From Omphalotus guepiniiformis (taxonomy: Eukaryota > Basidiomycota > Agaricomycetes > Agaricales > Omphalotaceae), in the NCBI GenBank assembly GCA_028554645.1, contig JAQOOI010000074.1:744001-808000 (forward strand): a DNA stretch of 64,000 bases, read 5' to 3'. Both the position numbers and the translations under genes were made by a program. Every line of letters begins with the position of its first letter. The first letter of the stretch is position 1. This document shows positions 1 to 10,619 of the stretch, in pieces. The notes under the pieces are model-generated. The model worked only from the letters and a program-made list of their open reading frames with translations, searched no databases and was not told where the DNA came from.

Positions 1-516
1 ATCTCTTCTGCTGTATAGGCATCATCTCGCGGTCTAGCTTCTGCAGGTGGGTTCGCACGCTTTTGTAACTTCAAAGTCAACGTGATGGATCTCCAAAATT
101 CATCTTCAAACATTCCGCGGAGGACTCTGACAATTTCTCTGTTAGTATACAACGCGGTCGTAGTGTAGTGCTTAAGGAACGGCCGTAGGGTATTCCTCAT
201 TCTTAATACATCTTCGAGATCTTCCATCGTTATATTCTTATACTTCTTCGCGGCTCTTTCAAATTTTGCGAAGGAGAAAGTTCCCTCGTCCGATCCTCCA
301 TCATAACTCTTCAAAATCTCGTCGCGGAACTCGATAAACGTCCCTTCCTCTTTCTCGTACGTAGGCAACGCCTTCCATTGTTCTCTTATAGTTGCGGGTA
401 GGTAACGCAACGCGACTGATTTCTTATCCGCTTCTTCCTCTATTTTGAAATCTTGGATAATATCCTCAATCTCCCCCAGATAGTCTCTGACGTCGTCTAC
501 ATCATGATCGCGACGC
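1..516 (-). pseudogene. Outer-copy gag, central part, truncated by insertion
   Basis: The antisense of this stretch encodes the middle of the Gag protein (capsid-like region before the zinc knuckle) and is almost identical to the inner copy at 12581-13096, differing at only a few bases. The frame stays open up to 516, where it meets the LTR of the inner element after CGACGC. The C-terminal part lies left of the window. The matching N-terminal part is at 14897-15373. Confidence 0.88.
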
Positions 517-797
517 TGATGTGCTTGGTATGGGGTATGAATGAGAAGAAGTGCTAACTAACTCGAATGAATCTATCAAGCACTCAAAACACACACACAA
601 CACACAAAGACTTTTAAGTTCGTGGGGTTTGGGGGACTAACAAACTCTGTGAAGCGAATAAGGTTGTTGTAAGAGGAACGCGGAGACACAGTCAAAACCG
701 ACGCGGCACAGATAACTCTATGCTACACACCACTCAAACAAACTAACGCGTAACTTTAACAAATCACCGCGACCAGTGACTACAAACGATACAACAA

Positions 798-948
798 CCA
801 GACGATTGTTGGGAGATGCCAGACGACTTCTCACTTAGTGGAGTTGGGTATAGGAGGATTTCAGAACTGCCAGACGACGAGTTCAACGAGTGACCAGACG
901 ATCCACTCTTATTCGCACTACACACACAGGCTCCGCGGTACCAGACGA
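798..948 (-). repeat. Five dispersed copies of CCAGACGA in the LTR
   Basis: The octamer CCAGACGA (TCGTCTGG in the element's sense) occurs at 798-805, 819-826, 870-877, 894-901 and 941-948. It recurs in the twin LTR (from 13938). In the older LTR the third copy is altered to CCCGACGA. It lies downstream of the LTR TATA box, so it should be in the R-U5 part of the transcript. Function unknown; an RNA leader element or a protein binding site are both possible. Confidence 0.75.
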
Positions 949-1111
949 TCCCGCTTGTAAACACTTAGGCACACTGACTTATGAACTAACGCGACGGTTA
1001 ACACTTTAAAACTTCTAATCACTCAGAGGGACTTAAGCTTTTCCACACACAAATGCTATTAGCTCTATGGGGGGGCTCGGGAACCTCCCCTTCCTTGCCC
1101 AGGTTCTATTT

Positions 1112-1119
1112 CTTATATA
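1112..1119 (-). promoter_or_regulatory. LTR TATA box (3' LTR copy)
   Basis: The minus strand reads TATATAAG, well placed inside the LTR to drive the element's genomic RNA. The same box is at 14252-14259 in the 5' LTR, which is the copy expected to transcribe gag-pol, and at 16055-16062 in the older LTR. Confidence 0.6.
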
Positions 1120-1756
1120 CAGTATCTCTATTTACATAGTACAAACAAATGTCGCGATACTTGACAGTTATGAGATATATGGTGCATATGGTGCACCGCG
1201 TAAGGTAGGGATGAAGTATAGTACGCGGTAACAGGGTATCCTATATCGGGTTATAATCTTGCCGCTTTTAGAAAGTATCGCGGTAGTTCGCTAACGCTGT
1301 GTCTCCTTACGTGTTCTACTTCCGCGTCGTCGGAAGTACTTCGTGTTACATCGTACGTCTAGACCCTTCTGTGGCTCAACAGTGGTCATTAGATATGACT
1401 AGTGCACGGAGCTACTGCTACCTGGTTTCTAAGTCTGGCCTTCTGAGTAGTGCCGCGGTACCTCGTTACCTACGCGTTGGTTTATACAGTATTGGGGCCA
1501 TCAAGTTATACACGTCGGACCTTAGAACAAGTGCCGCGACACTTTACTTGAGTGCATACTTAGGTAATACCTACACTGAGAAGACCCATTTAGTGCCGTT
1601 CTACAGTCTTGTACACCTTTGTACACATATACTAGTGGTTGAATGTGCGTAATACACCGCGGAACTTAGGACTATACAGTGTACTTAGTAGGTTTGTACT
1701 GGAGTGATCAATCCCGCGAGGCCGAAAATGGTAGTGGTATTCCCGCGGTCGTATCA

Positions 1757-1769
1757 TCTCCCCCTGACT
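1757..1769 (-). other. Polypurine tract next to the 3' LTR
   Basis: The minus strand reads AGTCAGGGGGAGA immediately before the 3' LTR begins with TGATACG. This purine-rich run is where the plus-strand DNA primer of an LTR retrotransposon is expected. It fixes the orientation of the element as minus. Confidence 0.75.
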
Positions 1770-2136
1770 AAAATATCGACTGTCCCAGTCGCTGGGGTCC
1801 TACTCAGGGTCTATCCCGGAAAGGCGCATCAACCTCCCTTTTCTGGATATCACAAACTTCTTTCTGACTCATGTAGCGCTCTCCCTCCTTCTTGTCACAT
1901 CACATGCCATCACGTTACCTTATTGGTAAATCGCCGCGTCTCTTCATTCCTCATCGTCCGGTTACGTTAGTTCCCGGACATACCGGTTATTCAGTTAATG
2001 GATTGCCATCGCTTCTTTGTCAAAGCTGTATGTCGTACCCTGAATAAGTGTGTAATACATCAAACTTTTGCTCTCGCGTCTTCTAGGAATGGAACTTGAT
2101 ACTGGCACCATTCTGAGGACCCCATCGCCGCGAGGT

Positions 2137-2146
2137 GTATATAACC
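2137..2146 (+). promoter_or_regulatory. TATA box of antisense gene A
   Basis: GTATATAACC lies about 60 bp upstream of the first ATG (2202) of the seven-exon gene that runs opposite to gag-pol. It supports independent transcription of that gene from within the retrotransposon. Confidence 0.5.
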
Positions 2147-2201
2147 TTCAGTGCCCGGGTGTCGAACTTCAACTTTTTGCTCCCTCTTTCATCACTGGTT
2201 T

Positions 2202-4511
2202 ATGCCCATCAAAGCTGAACCCCTTGACTATAATTCTTTAATAGTAAGTGTCGCGGCCGCTCTTGGTGATCCCTTTCTTAACTTCCTTGGACAGGCTTTT
2301 TCACCCACACCTTCGGAGACTAAATCTATCATGCCCTCTCCTCGACCTTCAAACTCTCGCCCTCACAAACGACAACGCCGCGAGGCAGCCCCAGCACCTC
2401 TCCCTGGAATGTCGGAGCCTAACTCACAGCAGTCTATATCTGCTGCGGAGTTCGCTCTGCTTCAATACATCCGTAGCGGGCAACTGGCTGTCCAACCGAC
2501 TGTGATTCCTACTTCCGCGGCGGCTTTGCCTTCACTCGCTTCGTCTTCGCGTCGTACTCCATCGCCTCCTCCTGCGGAGTCTCGTTCACACGTTCGCCGT
2601 GAGACGCTGAGAAAACTCGCGTCCAAGCGTGCTCGTTCTCGCGGTCAGACTTCTCATTTGGTACAACAGTTTCTTGTCCCTTCTTTTACCTTATACTTTT
2701 ACTTGTCTCTTGCAGCTTCGCCCTGTCACCGCGGAAGATCGGGCGCAATACGACGCTGACTTTTTGGCCTTTAAGGATGAGACCTACGATCTTAGCCCCG
2801 CGTCAGCTACTCCCGTTGCGCGTTCTCACCGCAAACATGGACATCGTCGCGTTGGTCCGGGAAAACGTCCTCCACCGTTGGACTTGGTACTATTTCTCTG
2901 TTCCTCCCTAATGCTTATTTTCTGACTTCGCCTTTTCTTAGTTCGATGATGAAGCTGTCGAGTCCGATATAGAGACTTCGTTTTCTAAGGAACGTCGTCG
3001 CGTTCTTTCTCGACGACGCGTGGACAGTGAATCTGACGCGGAGCCCACAGCTGAGGTTGTTCCTAGTGTCCCCGCGGACTCTACTTCTTTGCCCGCTACC
3101 GCTCCTACTCCCTCTGCTGGCTCTCCCTTCGTAAGTTTCTTTTACAAATTCTCCGCGACTCTTTGTTCAAAACTCTGGCTTACTTAGGCTCATTCTCGAT
3201 CGCCTCCGCCGGTTGACTTATCCGCTGGCTTTGGTCAGGACATGATAGAGGTGCCGCTGCCCGTTACCCCTCGTTTACCACCTTCTCTGCGAGACGACGC
3301 GATCCCTCCTGCTCTTCTTTCCTCTGGGGTACCGGCTTCCTTTTCGCCATTAACCTCCACGACAGTCGTTCCCCCTTCTGCTGTTGCTGTTAGTCAACCG
3401 GGAGCTTCCGCGGCGCTGCCCGCGACTTCATCTCTACCTGAGGACCCAGCTCCTCCTGTAAGTCTTGCTGGTTTGCCCGTCGTCCAACACTCTTTCTAAA
3501 GGTCTTCTCCCTTTCAGGTGAAAGGCAAAGGTAAAGGTAAGAAGCGGGCCAATACCAAACCCGCGGCTACTACTATTCAAGAGGAGGGCCGATTCCTCAC
3601 TCCTCCTCCTCAAATGGGTGATCCCGCGGACAATCGTCGATTTCTACGCGAAGTGGAGGGGTATCCTCAATACTGGTACGACCATGTTTTCCCCGCGGCA
3701 GCGAAGATGGGCGCTGCAATTCCTCGCGACTCCTTGCCTATCACCAAGGGAAGTAAAGCCTCCGCGGCTCCTTCCTCTTCTCACGGCAACTTCGAGGCAG
3801 GTGTGCGGTGGTTTCAGCCTAACGAGGCTCCTTCTGCGCAAGCAATCAATTTCGATTTCCCTGGTCTATTGCCGCCCCTGATGACTTCTCATATCAAAAT
3901 GTTTCAATCCGTGGCCAAGAGCGTCAATCTGGTACGTGATCTAGCTTCCTGTACCGCGGCACTTTATTCTGACTTTCTACTTTTCGTTGCTAGCCTTCTC
4001 TTCGGTGCAGCTCTTGCGTCGTTCATGGCAAACCTTGTGTCTTCGTGGCACCTGGCGAGTCCTGTAACGAGTGCTTGAGTAAGAAGGACTCGGCTTGTAC
4101 ATTTCGCTACGGTATACGGAAGATCGCGCTCGAAGATGATGCAATGCACAACCGCGGCCTCTTCTCTGTTCGCCGTATGTATTTCTTTCTTTTGCTTGCT
4201 TTTCTCCTCCTAACTTCTAGTTTTCAGATGCTCTATCTCTTCAACACGAGGCCGCGACGCTTTTTGAAGACCTGGATCATATTGCCAAAGCGATGCATGG
4301 GGTTCAGCGTAAGGCGGAAGGCAAGGTCGCGGAGCTCGTCGACATTATTGCTGCGGGGTATTTTAATTTTGGCAAAGATTACCTGGCCCAGCTTCGACTT
4401 AGCGGGGACTTGGCCAAGGTGATTATTGATGAACAAATTCAACCCAAAATCGACGCGGGGGAGCTTTCCTCCATAAACCCGGATTCTCTTCACCATGCAT
4501 ATCAGAACTAG
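2202..4511 (+). CDS. Retrotransposon-borne antisense gene A, Zn2Cys6-like protein
   Basis: Seven exons give about 655 residues: 2202-2660, 2716-2886, 2942-3130, 3188-3457, 3518-3931, 3994-4174, 4228-4511. All six introns are 53-62 bp, GT-AG, and the phases join cleanly. The protein is Ser/Pro/Ala-rich, with a basic HKRQRRE stretch near residue 60, an acidic patch after 210, and a Lys-Gly run (KGKGKGKK) near 365. The sixth exon holds six cysteines, at about 506, 509, 516, 525, 528 and 536, spaced C-X2-C-X6-C-X8-C-X2-C-X7-C. That is the spacing of the fungal Zn(II)2Cys6 cluster. A helical, probably coiled-coil tail follows. Being opposite to gag-pol, its introns survive retrotransposition. Function is not known. 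A nuclear DNA- or RNA-binding role is inference, and the cysteine pattern could be a different zinc fold. Confidence 0.75.
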
Positions 4512-4554
4512 TGATCACTGCATGCGTTCATCGTTCTTGTCCAGGCCCCGCGGT

Positions 4555-4560
4555 AATAAA
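4555..4560 (+). terminator. Poly(A) signal after antisense gene A
   Basis: AATAAA lies 44 bp after the stop codon of gene A, on the same strand and before the promoter of gene B. It supports two separate antisense transcription units. Confidence 0.45.
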
Positions 4561-4942
4561 AGCTTTTAGTATCGTAGTATTGTCATATCGCGGATCCTGT
4601 ATATTCTTTGTTACATGAAAATCATCACTGCTTTTGTTTCATGGAGATTGAATCTTTAAGCTGTATGACACTTTCTTTGTTATATAAGATTTTTCAGAAT
4701 TCAAGCGATCCTACGCGGCACTTAACTCTACGCGGTACATTCGAGCGATCCTTACGCGGTACTTTTCTACTCCTGTGACCCTTCCCCATCTTTGAAATTG
4801 CAACTGTCCCCAGTTGTCTTGAACACTCGTGTCCTTTGGTAAAGTACCATATGGTCCGCCGCGTCCACTTTGAAAGTAAGTATCGCGGACTTAGAATTCT
4901 ACACTGACAAGTTTCCTCGTAGTCATGACTGCCCTGGCCTGG

Positions 4943-4950
4943 TATAAAAG
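4943..4950 (+). promoter_or_regulatory. TATA box of antisense gene B
   Basis: TATAAAAG stands 39 bp upstream of the ATG at 4989. It is a strong core promoter match for an internal gene opposite to gag-pol. Confidence 0.6.
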
Positions 4951-4988
4951 GCCCTCCAAACCCTAAGTTCTTCCTATCGGCTTCACTT

Positions 4989-6427
4989 ATGTCTACTGAT
5001 ACTTCTTCTGTTGACGTCCAGTTTCTCGTGGAAGAGGTAGCACCTCTTTATAAGTCGTTTAGCGAGCGTCGAGCCAAACGTGGTGCTGACGATGCTAATC
5101 GCGTCGCGATGTCTTGTGCACAAAAACTCGTAAGTTTCCTACTGCGCTGACTCCCTTCCCGTGCCTTACTTCTCTCTTTTTAGCTCGAGCTCTGGAAAGC
5201 TCACCCTGATGCCGCGCTGGCTAACGCTGACATTCGTACTTTCACTCTGTTCTTCTTTGAACAACTGCCGCGGGACCCAGTTACCGCGAAGTATACACCA
5301 ACTCATCATTTACTTGGTCCGTACCGCGGTAAATGTGTTCAGTTTGGTAAACCCAAGGAGGTTCCCAAAGTTGCCGCGGCTGCTCCTGTTCCAACTGCTG
5401 TAACCCCAGTGCCCGTCAAAGGCAAAGGTCGCGTTCGTACTAGCCGCCGCGTAAGTAATCAGTTCTTTTTCTTGAATAACCACTGGTACTAAAACTTTTT
5501 CCTAGATTCGCAAGCGTATTGCATCCCAAGCTCGTATTGATAGTAGTGACGAGGAGGTTGACGACGACGCGGCGGGTAGCGATATTGCTATGGGTGACGA
5601 TGAATCCCCCTCTATTGCAGATTCCACTACTAATACCACGGTAGGTCGCCACCCTACCCCGAGCCAGCTTGCTCTGTTGCTAAAACTATGTACCTCGCTT
5701 CAGACTCTCGACCTCGCAGCAGTTGAAGAAGTTACCCGCGTTGCCCCCTTTACTCCAAAGGTTGAGCCTAGCGTCGCGGCAGTTAAAAGGGTACGACCAC
5801 CATTCCTTCTCCCAATGTTATTCTGACTTAACGTTCCTTTCATAGCCTCACGCGTCGACTAATCACCCCGTAAGATATCTCCACTTTTCTGAGATACCAC
5901 GCATGCTTATTACTTCACGGCAATACCTTAAGGCAGTTGCCGCGGTGGATAAGAGTACCATCAATCCTCCTGCCAAGAAAGCTAAGATGGAGGTGGTTAG
6001 TGTCGCGGCAGCTCCTCCTACTTGGGCGCACAACTTCTCTATGCTCGATCCACCTCTGGCACCCCCTAGTACGTGTCACGTTTTCATACTGCCGCTAGCG
6101 ACTTTTCAACTAACCTATCTTTTGGTAGACCCTGTCTCCACTTTCTCTAACTCGGTTGTGCAGTCACTCGTTGATCGTGCCAATCTCGCGGTGCTCGAAC
6201 CCGTTAGTGGGCCTACTGATCGTAGCCTCACCATGCTGGAGTTCGAGACTCGCTCTAAACTTATCGCGGTCAACCATCAGATCAGTCTCCAGCTCCAAAT
6301 GCGGGATTTGCTGATGAAGAGCTACCAGAGCATCGCGTCGCAGCAGAAGGAGCTGGTTAATAAAACTAACGTTCCCCTTATCGATATGACTGGCGACGAA
6401 GATATGCCCTCCGTGACTGATACTTGA
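4989..6427 (+). CDS. Retrotransposon-borne antisense gene B, unknown coiled-coil protein
   Basis: Exons 4989-5129, 5184-5450, 5506-5790 and 5846-6427 join in phase with GT-AG introns of 54-55 bp. A further in-frame intron at 6069-6128 is likely, so the product is about 404 residues (424 if it is retained). Residues 1-110 look globular (ELWKAHPDA, TPTHHLLGPYRGKC). A basic VKGKGRVRTSRR segment, an acidic SSDEEVDDD segment and a KKAKME patch follow. The last 80 residues are helical and glutamine-rich, ending in an acidic tail. I recognise no family. It shares the Lys-Gly runs and the composition of gene A, hinting at related or partner nuclear proteins. It ends 220 bp from the pol stop, convergent with pol. 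Confidence 0.7.
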
Positions 6428-6611
6428 ACTGCTTCTGGAACTTTTCTTGTGCTTCCGCGACACTTTTTAATCTTCTTGTCGTGAATAGAGGTACCGCGTA
6501 ACTTTCCGTTTCCCTTCCGCACTTGTATTCAACTATCGCGTAAACTTATTTATTTCCAATTTGTCGCGTATATTTCAACATAACACGTACAGATCATACA
6601 CTCGTTTTTAT

Positions 6612-6617
6612 AATAAA
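6612..6617 (+). terminator. Poly(A) signal after antisense gene B
   Basis: AATAAA lies 185 bp after the stop of gene B and just before the convergent end of pol at 6648. Confidence 0.4.
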
Positions 6618-6647
6618 ACTGCCATGTGGCCCTATCTCTTGAGTGAT

Positions 6648-9600
6648 TTACTGAAAGATCTTCGGCTTCGATATCCAGTGCTTCGCGTCGTATACTGAAA
6701 CGTCCGCGTGAATTTCACCATCTAGGTCCGCTTGATCGTGTTCTATGGATAAATCTTCTTCTTCTTCTTCTAGACCTTGTTCAATTCTCAACAAGCCATC
6801 TTCTGACAAACCAATCAGCTCACTTAGGTTCTCGGGGAGTTCAATGTGCGACCGTGGCCAATATGGAATTACGCGGAAGGCTCCAATTTTATTCTGGAAC
6901 ACCGCACCATTTAGGTCTGCCACAATGTAACTGCCACCTGTGGTACGCCTGAGTACTACCATAGGTCCTAAATAGCGCGGCTTTGTTTTAGAGTTCAAAG
7001 ATTTTTCAATCTGAGTATTCCTAACTAAGACCAAACTACCTGGCTTAAACACGTAGTCTTTAATAACATACTTATACTCTTTTTCAAACCTCAACAACCG
7101 TGACCTTTTCTCACGTGTTACGCGTTCCCGCAATTCAACTATGTGCTTCGCGTGCTTAGCTAATGCTTTCGCCCGTAGTCCAATTAGTTCCGCGTCACTT
7201 ATGAAATGATCAGGATATTCTACAAGCCATGTTGCCTCAACGATATCAAAAGGTAGCGAGGGGTGCGCACCAGTTACTGCGAAGAATGGGGAGCACCCAA
7301 ATCTCTTTCTTATGGTACACCTATCAGCCCACATTACTAAGTAGAAATAGTAAAACCATTTTGAATCGTCACCTCCCGCGGCCTTTATGAGACTGTGTCG
7401 CACATCATAATGCGCGTGTTCCACGATACCGTTGGCTTGGGAGTTATAAGGTGATATGCGAATACCGCGTACGCCATATTTCTTCTCTAACCATTCCAAC
7501 GCCTTTAGAAAAGGTCCGCCATTATCTGTAACTATCTCTATAAGACAGCCCCAGCGGCAGATAATTTCTTCCCATAACCACTGCCCAATCGCTCTTGCGG
7601 ACTCTGCTTTCAACGGTCTTCCTTCCATCCAGCCGGTTAACGCGCACCTACCATGTACAATCAGCTTGTAGCCATTCGACGCCGGCATATACATGGTGTC
7701 AGCGTGAATTTTCTGAAAGATTGACGGTGTCTTCGTCTCGGTAGGAGGAATCCTGATCTTTGTCTTTTGTCTTACTTGGCACGTATGACAGGTCTTCACA
7801 TACTCATAGATGTCTTTCTCCATTTCAGGCCACCAAAAGTGTTCCATAAGTAAGGATTTAGTAGCGAAGAAGCCGCGGTGCCCCAGACTATCATGACAAG
7901 CATGGATCATGGCGACGCGACGCGACTTCTCAACTATCAGCTTATGTTTTGCCTCAATTCCACGTCGATAGAGTTTTTCGTCTTGTATAAAGAAGTTCCG
8001 CGCTAACCTTAAAAAGTTCTTGAAGCGTTTGTTATTCTCATAGCCTACAGGCCTCTTAGAAGTGTCTGTTAGCCATTTGAAAACCTCCGCGACTGTTTTA
8101 TCTTGGTTTATCGCTCCCTTCGATCGCTTAGACTCATCATACTCTGTTTCGTCAATATGCTCTGGTGGCTCCTCGAGTTCTGGTACTTCATTAGCCAAGT
8201 TCGCGGCTACAAACTGTTTTACTTCTGGTATGTCGCGGAACTCTCGTTCTTGCTTATAAGCACGCGTCAATTCTTCCTTAAAGTCGTCTACCGACGCGGC
8301 TAAACCTGTCATATAATTACTTTTCCATTCCTCTTTCTCATCAACTAATACTTGCGCGTAACCATGCTTAGAGTCAATCTTATCTACAAACTCCTCTAAT
8401 TTATAGGGTTCTTGAACTTCACCATCTTCAGGATTGTCATACTCATCGTCTCCTACTTGCTTATCCCGCCGTGATAGTCCATCAGGTCCGTGAACCTTGC
8501 CTGGTACGTGCTTCAGTTTAAAATGAAACATCATGATCGACTCTATCCACCTATTTATCGCGGCGTTTGGCATTTGATCAGGATGCTCTAACATGCCTTT
8601 AATGTACTTCGCGTCAGTTTCGATTATAAGGTTGCGAATACCAAACAACCAATACTGGCACGCTCGTAACGCGCGATACAAACCAAACAACTCCCGTTTC
8701 GGCTGTGAAAACCTAGCTTCGCGATCACTTAGTGTAATCGAACCGAATCTGGAGTAGAACCTTCGTCGCGGATTCTCTGGATCCACTTGACAAATATAGA
8801 ACCCAACCGCTTTCCACGACGTATCTACTGCCAATATAACAGGGTCTTCCACATCATACTTTAGTGGTCGTAATGCCTTGCTATTCTTTACTGTCTCTTT
8901 CAACTTTGCCAACGCGTCACTTTGCTCTTGTCGCCATTCGAACGGAATATCTTTACGCGTAAATCGGGTTAAAGGCTCCGCGATCTTTGCATAGTCTTTG
9001 ACGAACATTCTTACTAGTCCCGCGGTGCCTAAGAATGGTCTTATATCCTTCTCTTCTAGGATATTCTCAGGTCCACCCCAGTTGGTAATAGTTTTCGCTC
9101 GTTCCGGGTCGATCTCTCTTCCTTCTCGTGTACACCTATGTCCGACCACGGTAATCTCGCTTTTACACAATACAGCTTTGGGGCCTGAGAAAGTCCCACC
9201 ACAGTACTTCATTCTTTGAATGACTCTATTCATATTGGTGAAATGCTCCCAAATAAACCTCCGTATCCCATCATTACCAGGAATGGTATCGTACGTACCA
9301 TCTTCACTTTGATAAGTCGTTTCAGGACCGCGTACAGGAACATCATCGATGTATGGTTGCGTAAACTCCGGGATCTCTTCTTGTAATATGTGTGTTACAT
9401 CATCGTGGAAGATTGGTACTGAATTCGTCCATCCCATCGGTAGTGTTACTAACCTCAGGGCTCCAAAGGGAGTCTGGAATGTAGTTAAGTCTCGCGATGC
9501 TATTGCCAACTCTCTTTCATCATAGCCAACATATAAATCTAGAATTCCTCCACAAGCTCTACCACAGAATTTCTCCGCGAGCTCTTCAGTAGCAGGCGGT

Positions 9601-10619
9601 ATACCAGAATGTGCTATTGTTACCGCGTTCAACGGTTCCAAACTATGTACTAGTCGAATACTCTTTCCGTCTTTCTTTAACACCGCGAACCACTTCGATC
9701 GGTAAGACGAGTTCGATGGTTCGTAAACTCCCGCGTCAATCTTTCGTCTAACTGCCGCGCATACTTCATTAAAAATACCAGGGGGAATAGGAATGTTCCT
9801 CTCAACCCAAGGTGTATGAGGTATCACGGGCATCTCTACTGAAGGAAAGAAATCTGTTCTGAATCTTCCGCGTTCACTGTCGTCCCACGCGAACCCTTTC
9901 TCTTGCTGCATCATCATATGATGCATCAACTTCCGTTCTTCTGGCCAAAGGAATTCTTCCTTATGTATCTCGTCTATTATCTCTTTACGTTCCTGAGTAT
10001 ACCTACCAGTCGGCGTGAATTCTGGAGGATTAGGCGAAAGCTGCGGCATATCAGCCAATGGATCTCCTTTAATCTCTCTTATGATTCTAAACTTCGATGG
10101 TAAATCTCCTAGAACAGGGCGTGTTTTCAACGCGACAGGTTTGTATTTCTTCCCTGCCAAGATACTAATTGGTTCGTAACGTTCCTTCCACAGCCGCGAC
10201 GCGTGCCTCCTCACTTGATCTTTCATATCAGGGGATACATCAAGCATCGCGATGCTCCTTACATCAAACAGGGGAATTTGCTGTAACTCTTCTACGCCGT
10301 CTTCTAGCTCTACTTCTTGCACCGTGAAATTTGCTTGAGAGTACGCGGCAGGATTTTGCGCTCCATACACCGAACTCAAATAGGATCTCAATACGGGTCT
10401 CGTCGTTTCTTTATCACTTTTTAGATCAATATACTTTTCCGCGGCAGATAAGTATAGATCGCGTAACTCTCGCTTCTCAAGCTTTGATTTTTGCTCTTCG
10501 TTTATATCTGCAAATACTACATCACTTATGCCAATGGGAATACCTTCGTTATTTAATTCAAAAACCACCGCGGCTTCTCCTTGATCTGGGATCAATTCCT
10601 CGAAGCTGCTGAAAAACCC
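6648..10619 (-). CDS. pol: Pol: reverse transcriptase, RNase H, integrase
   Basis: The frame is open on the minus strand from 10667 to 6648, with no in-frame ATG near its start. It is in the -1 frame relative to protease and is probably entered at the slippery site 10613-10619, giving about 1320 residues. Reverse transcriptase carries the YIDD catalytic motif near residue 417. RNase H begins with VDTSWK near 587. Integrase has an HHCC zinc motif near 900-935 (HACHDSLGHRG, CHTCQ) and the catalytic triad in HADTMYM, TDNGGPF and NGIVEH (about 963, 1023, 1057). A GPY/F-like module follows, and the C-terminus is acidic with no chromodomain seen. No stop or frameshift interrupts it, so the enzyme could be active. 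Confidence 0.95.
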   Translation of the reverse strand, partial: GFFSSFEELIPDQGEAAVVFELNNEGIPIGISDVVFADINEEQKSKLEKRELRDLYLSAAEKYIDLKSDKETTRPVLRSYLSSVYGAQNPAAYSQANFTVQEVELEDGVEELQQIPLFDVRSIAMLDVSPDMKDQVRRHASRLWKERYEPISILAGKKYKPVALKTRPVLGDLPSKFRIIREIKGDPLADMPQLSPNPPEFTPTGRYTQERKEIIDEIHKEEFLWPEERKLMHHMMMQQEKGFAWDDSERGRFRTDFFPSVEMPVIPHTPWVERNIPIPPGIFNEVCAAVRRKIDAGVYEPSNSSYRSKWFAVLKKDGKSIRLVHSLEPLNAVTIAHSGIPPATEELAEKFCGRACGGILDLYVGYDERELAIASRDLTTFQTPFGALRLVTLPMGWTNSVPIFHDDVTHILQEEIPEFTQPYIDDVPVRGPETTYQSEDGTYDTIPGNDGIRRFIWEHFTNMNRVIQRMKYCGGTFSGPKAVLCKSEITVVGHRCTREGREIDPERAKTITNWGGPENILEEKDIRPFLGTAGLVRMFVKDYAKIAEPLTRFTRKDIPFEWRQEQSDALAKLKETVKNSKALRPLKYDVEDPVILAVDTSWKAVGFYICQVDPENPRRRFYSRFGSITLSDREARFSQPKRELFGLYRALRACQYWLFGIRNLIIETDAKYIKGMLEHPDQMPNAAINRWIESIMMFHFKLKHVPGKVHGPDGLSRRDKQVGDDEYDNPEDGEVQEPYKLEEFVDKIDSKHGYAQVLVDEKEEWKSNYMTGLAASVDDFKEELTRAYKQEREFRDIPEVKQFVAANLANEVPELEEPPEHIDETEYDESKRSKGAINQDKTVAEVFKWLTDTSKRPVGYENNKRFKNFLRLARNFFIQDEKLYRRGIEAKHKLIVEKSRRVAMIHACHDSLGHRGFFATKSLLMEHFWWPEMEKDIYEYVKTCHTCQVRQKTKIRIPPTETKTPSIFQKIHADTMYMPASNGYKLIVHGRCALTGWMEGRPLKAESARAIGQWLWEEIICRWGCLIEIVTDNGGPFLKALEWLEKKYGVRGIRISPYNSQANGIVEHAHYDVRHSLIKAAGGDDSKWFYYFYLVMWADRCTIRKRFGCSPFFAVTGAHPSLPFDIVEATWLVEYPDHFISDAELIGLRAKALAKHAKHIVELRERVTREKRSRLLRFEKEYKYVIKDYVFKPGSLVLVRNTQIEKSLNSKTKPRYLGPMVVLRRTTGGSYIVADLNGAVFQNKIGAFRVIPYWPRSHIELPENLSELIGLSEDGLLRIEQGLEEEEEDLSIEHDQADLDGEIHADVSVYDAKHWISKPKIFQ

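Larger units (their letters stand above)
517..1756 (-). repeat. 3' LTR of the inner retrotransposon
   Basis: This 1240-bp direct repeat has a twin at 13657-14896, with no difference seen on line-by-line comparison. It starts TGATGTG and ends CGTATCA on the plus strand. A TATATAAG box on the minus strand at 1112-1119 suggests that U3 is 1756 to about 1120 and that transcription starts near 1085, giving a long R-U5 of about 570 nt. That transcribed part holds five copies of CCAGACGA (see separate entry) and CA-rich runs near 585-610. Open frames of 66 and 117 residues inside the LTR have no recognisable domain and are probably chance. Confidence 0.95.

Noticed and set aside
798..948. CCAGACGA repeats as a CRISPR-like array
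   Set aside because: The repeat is 8 bp, the spacing is irregular, and it sits in a eukaryotic LTR.
1299..1652. A 117-codon open frame in the LTR, present in all three LTR copies
   Set aside because: It lies in LTR sequence opposite to the element's transcription and has no motif. Its conservation only reflects the LTR copies being nearly identical.
5874..5936. An extra intron in antisense gene B starting GTAAGATATC
   Set aside because: The frame is open straight through from 5846, so the intron is not needed; it cannot be excluded without transcripts.
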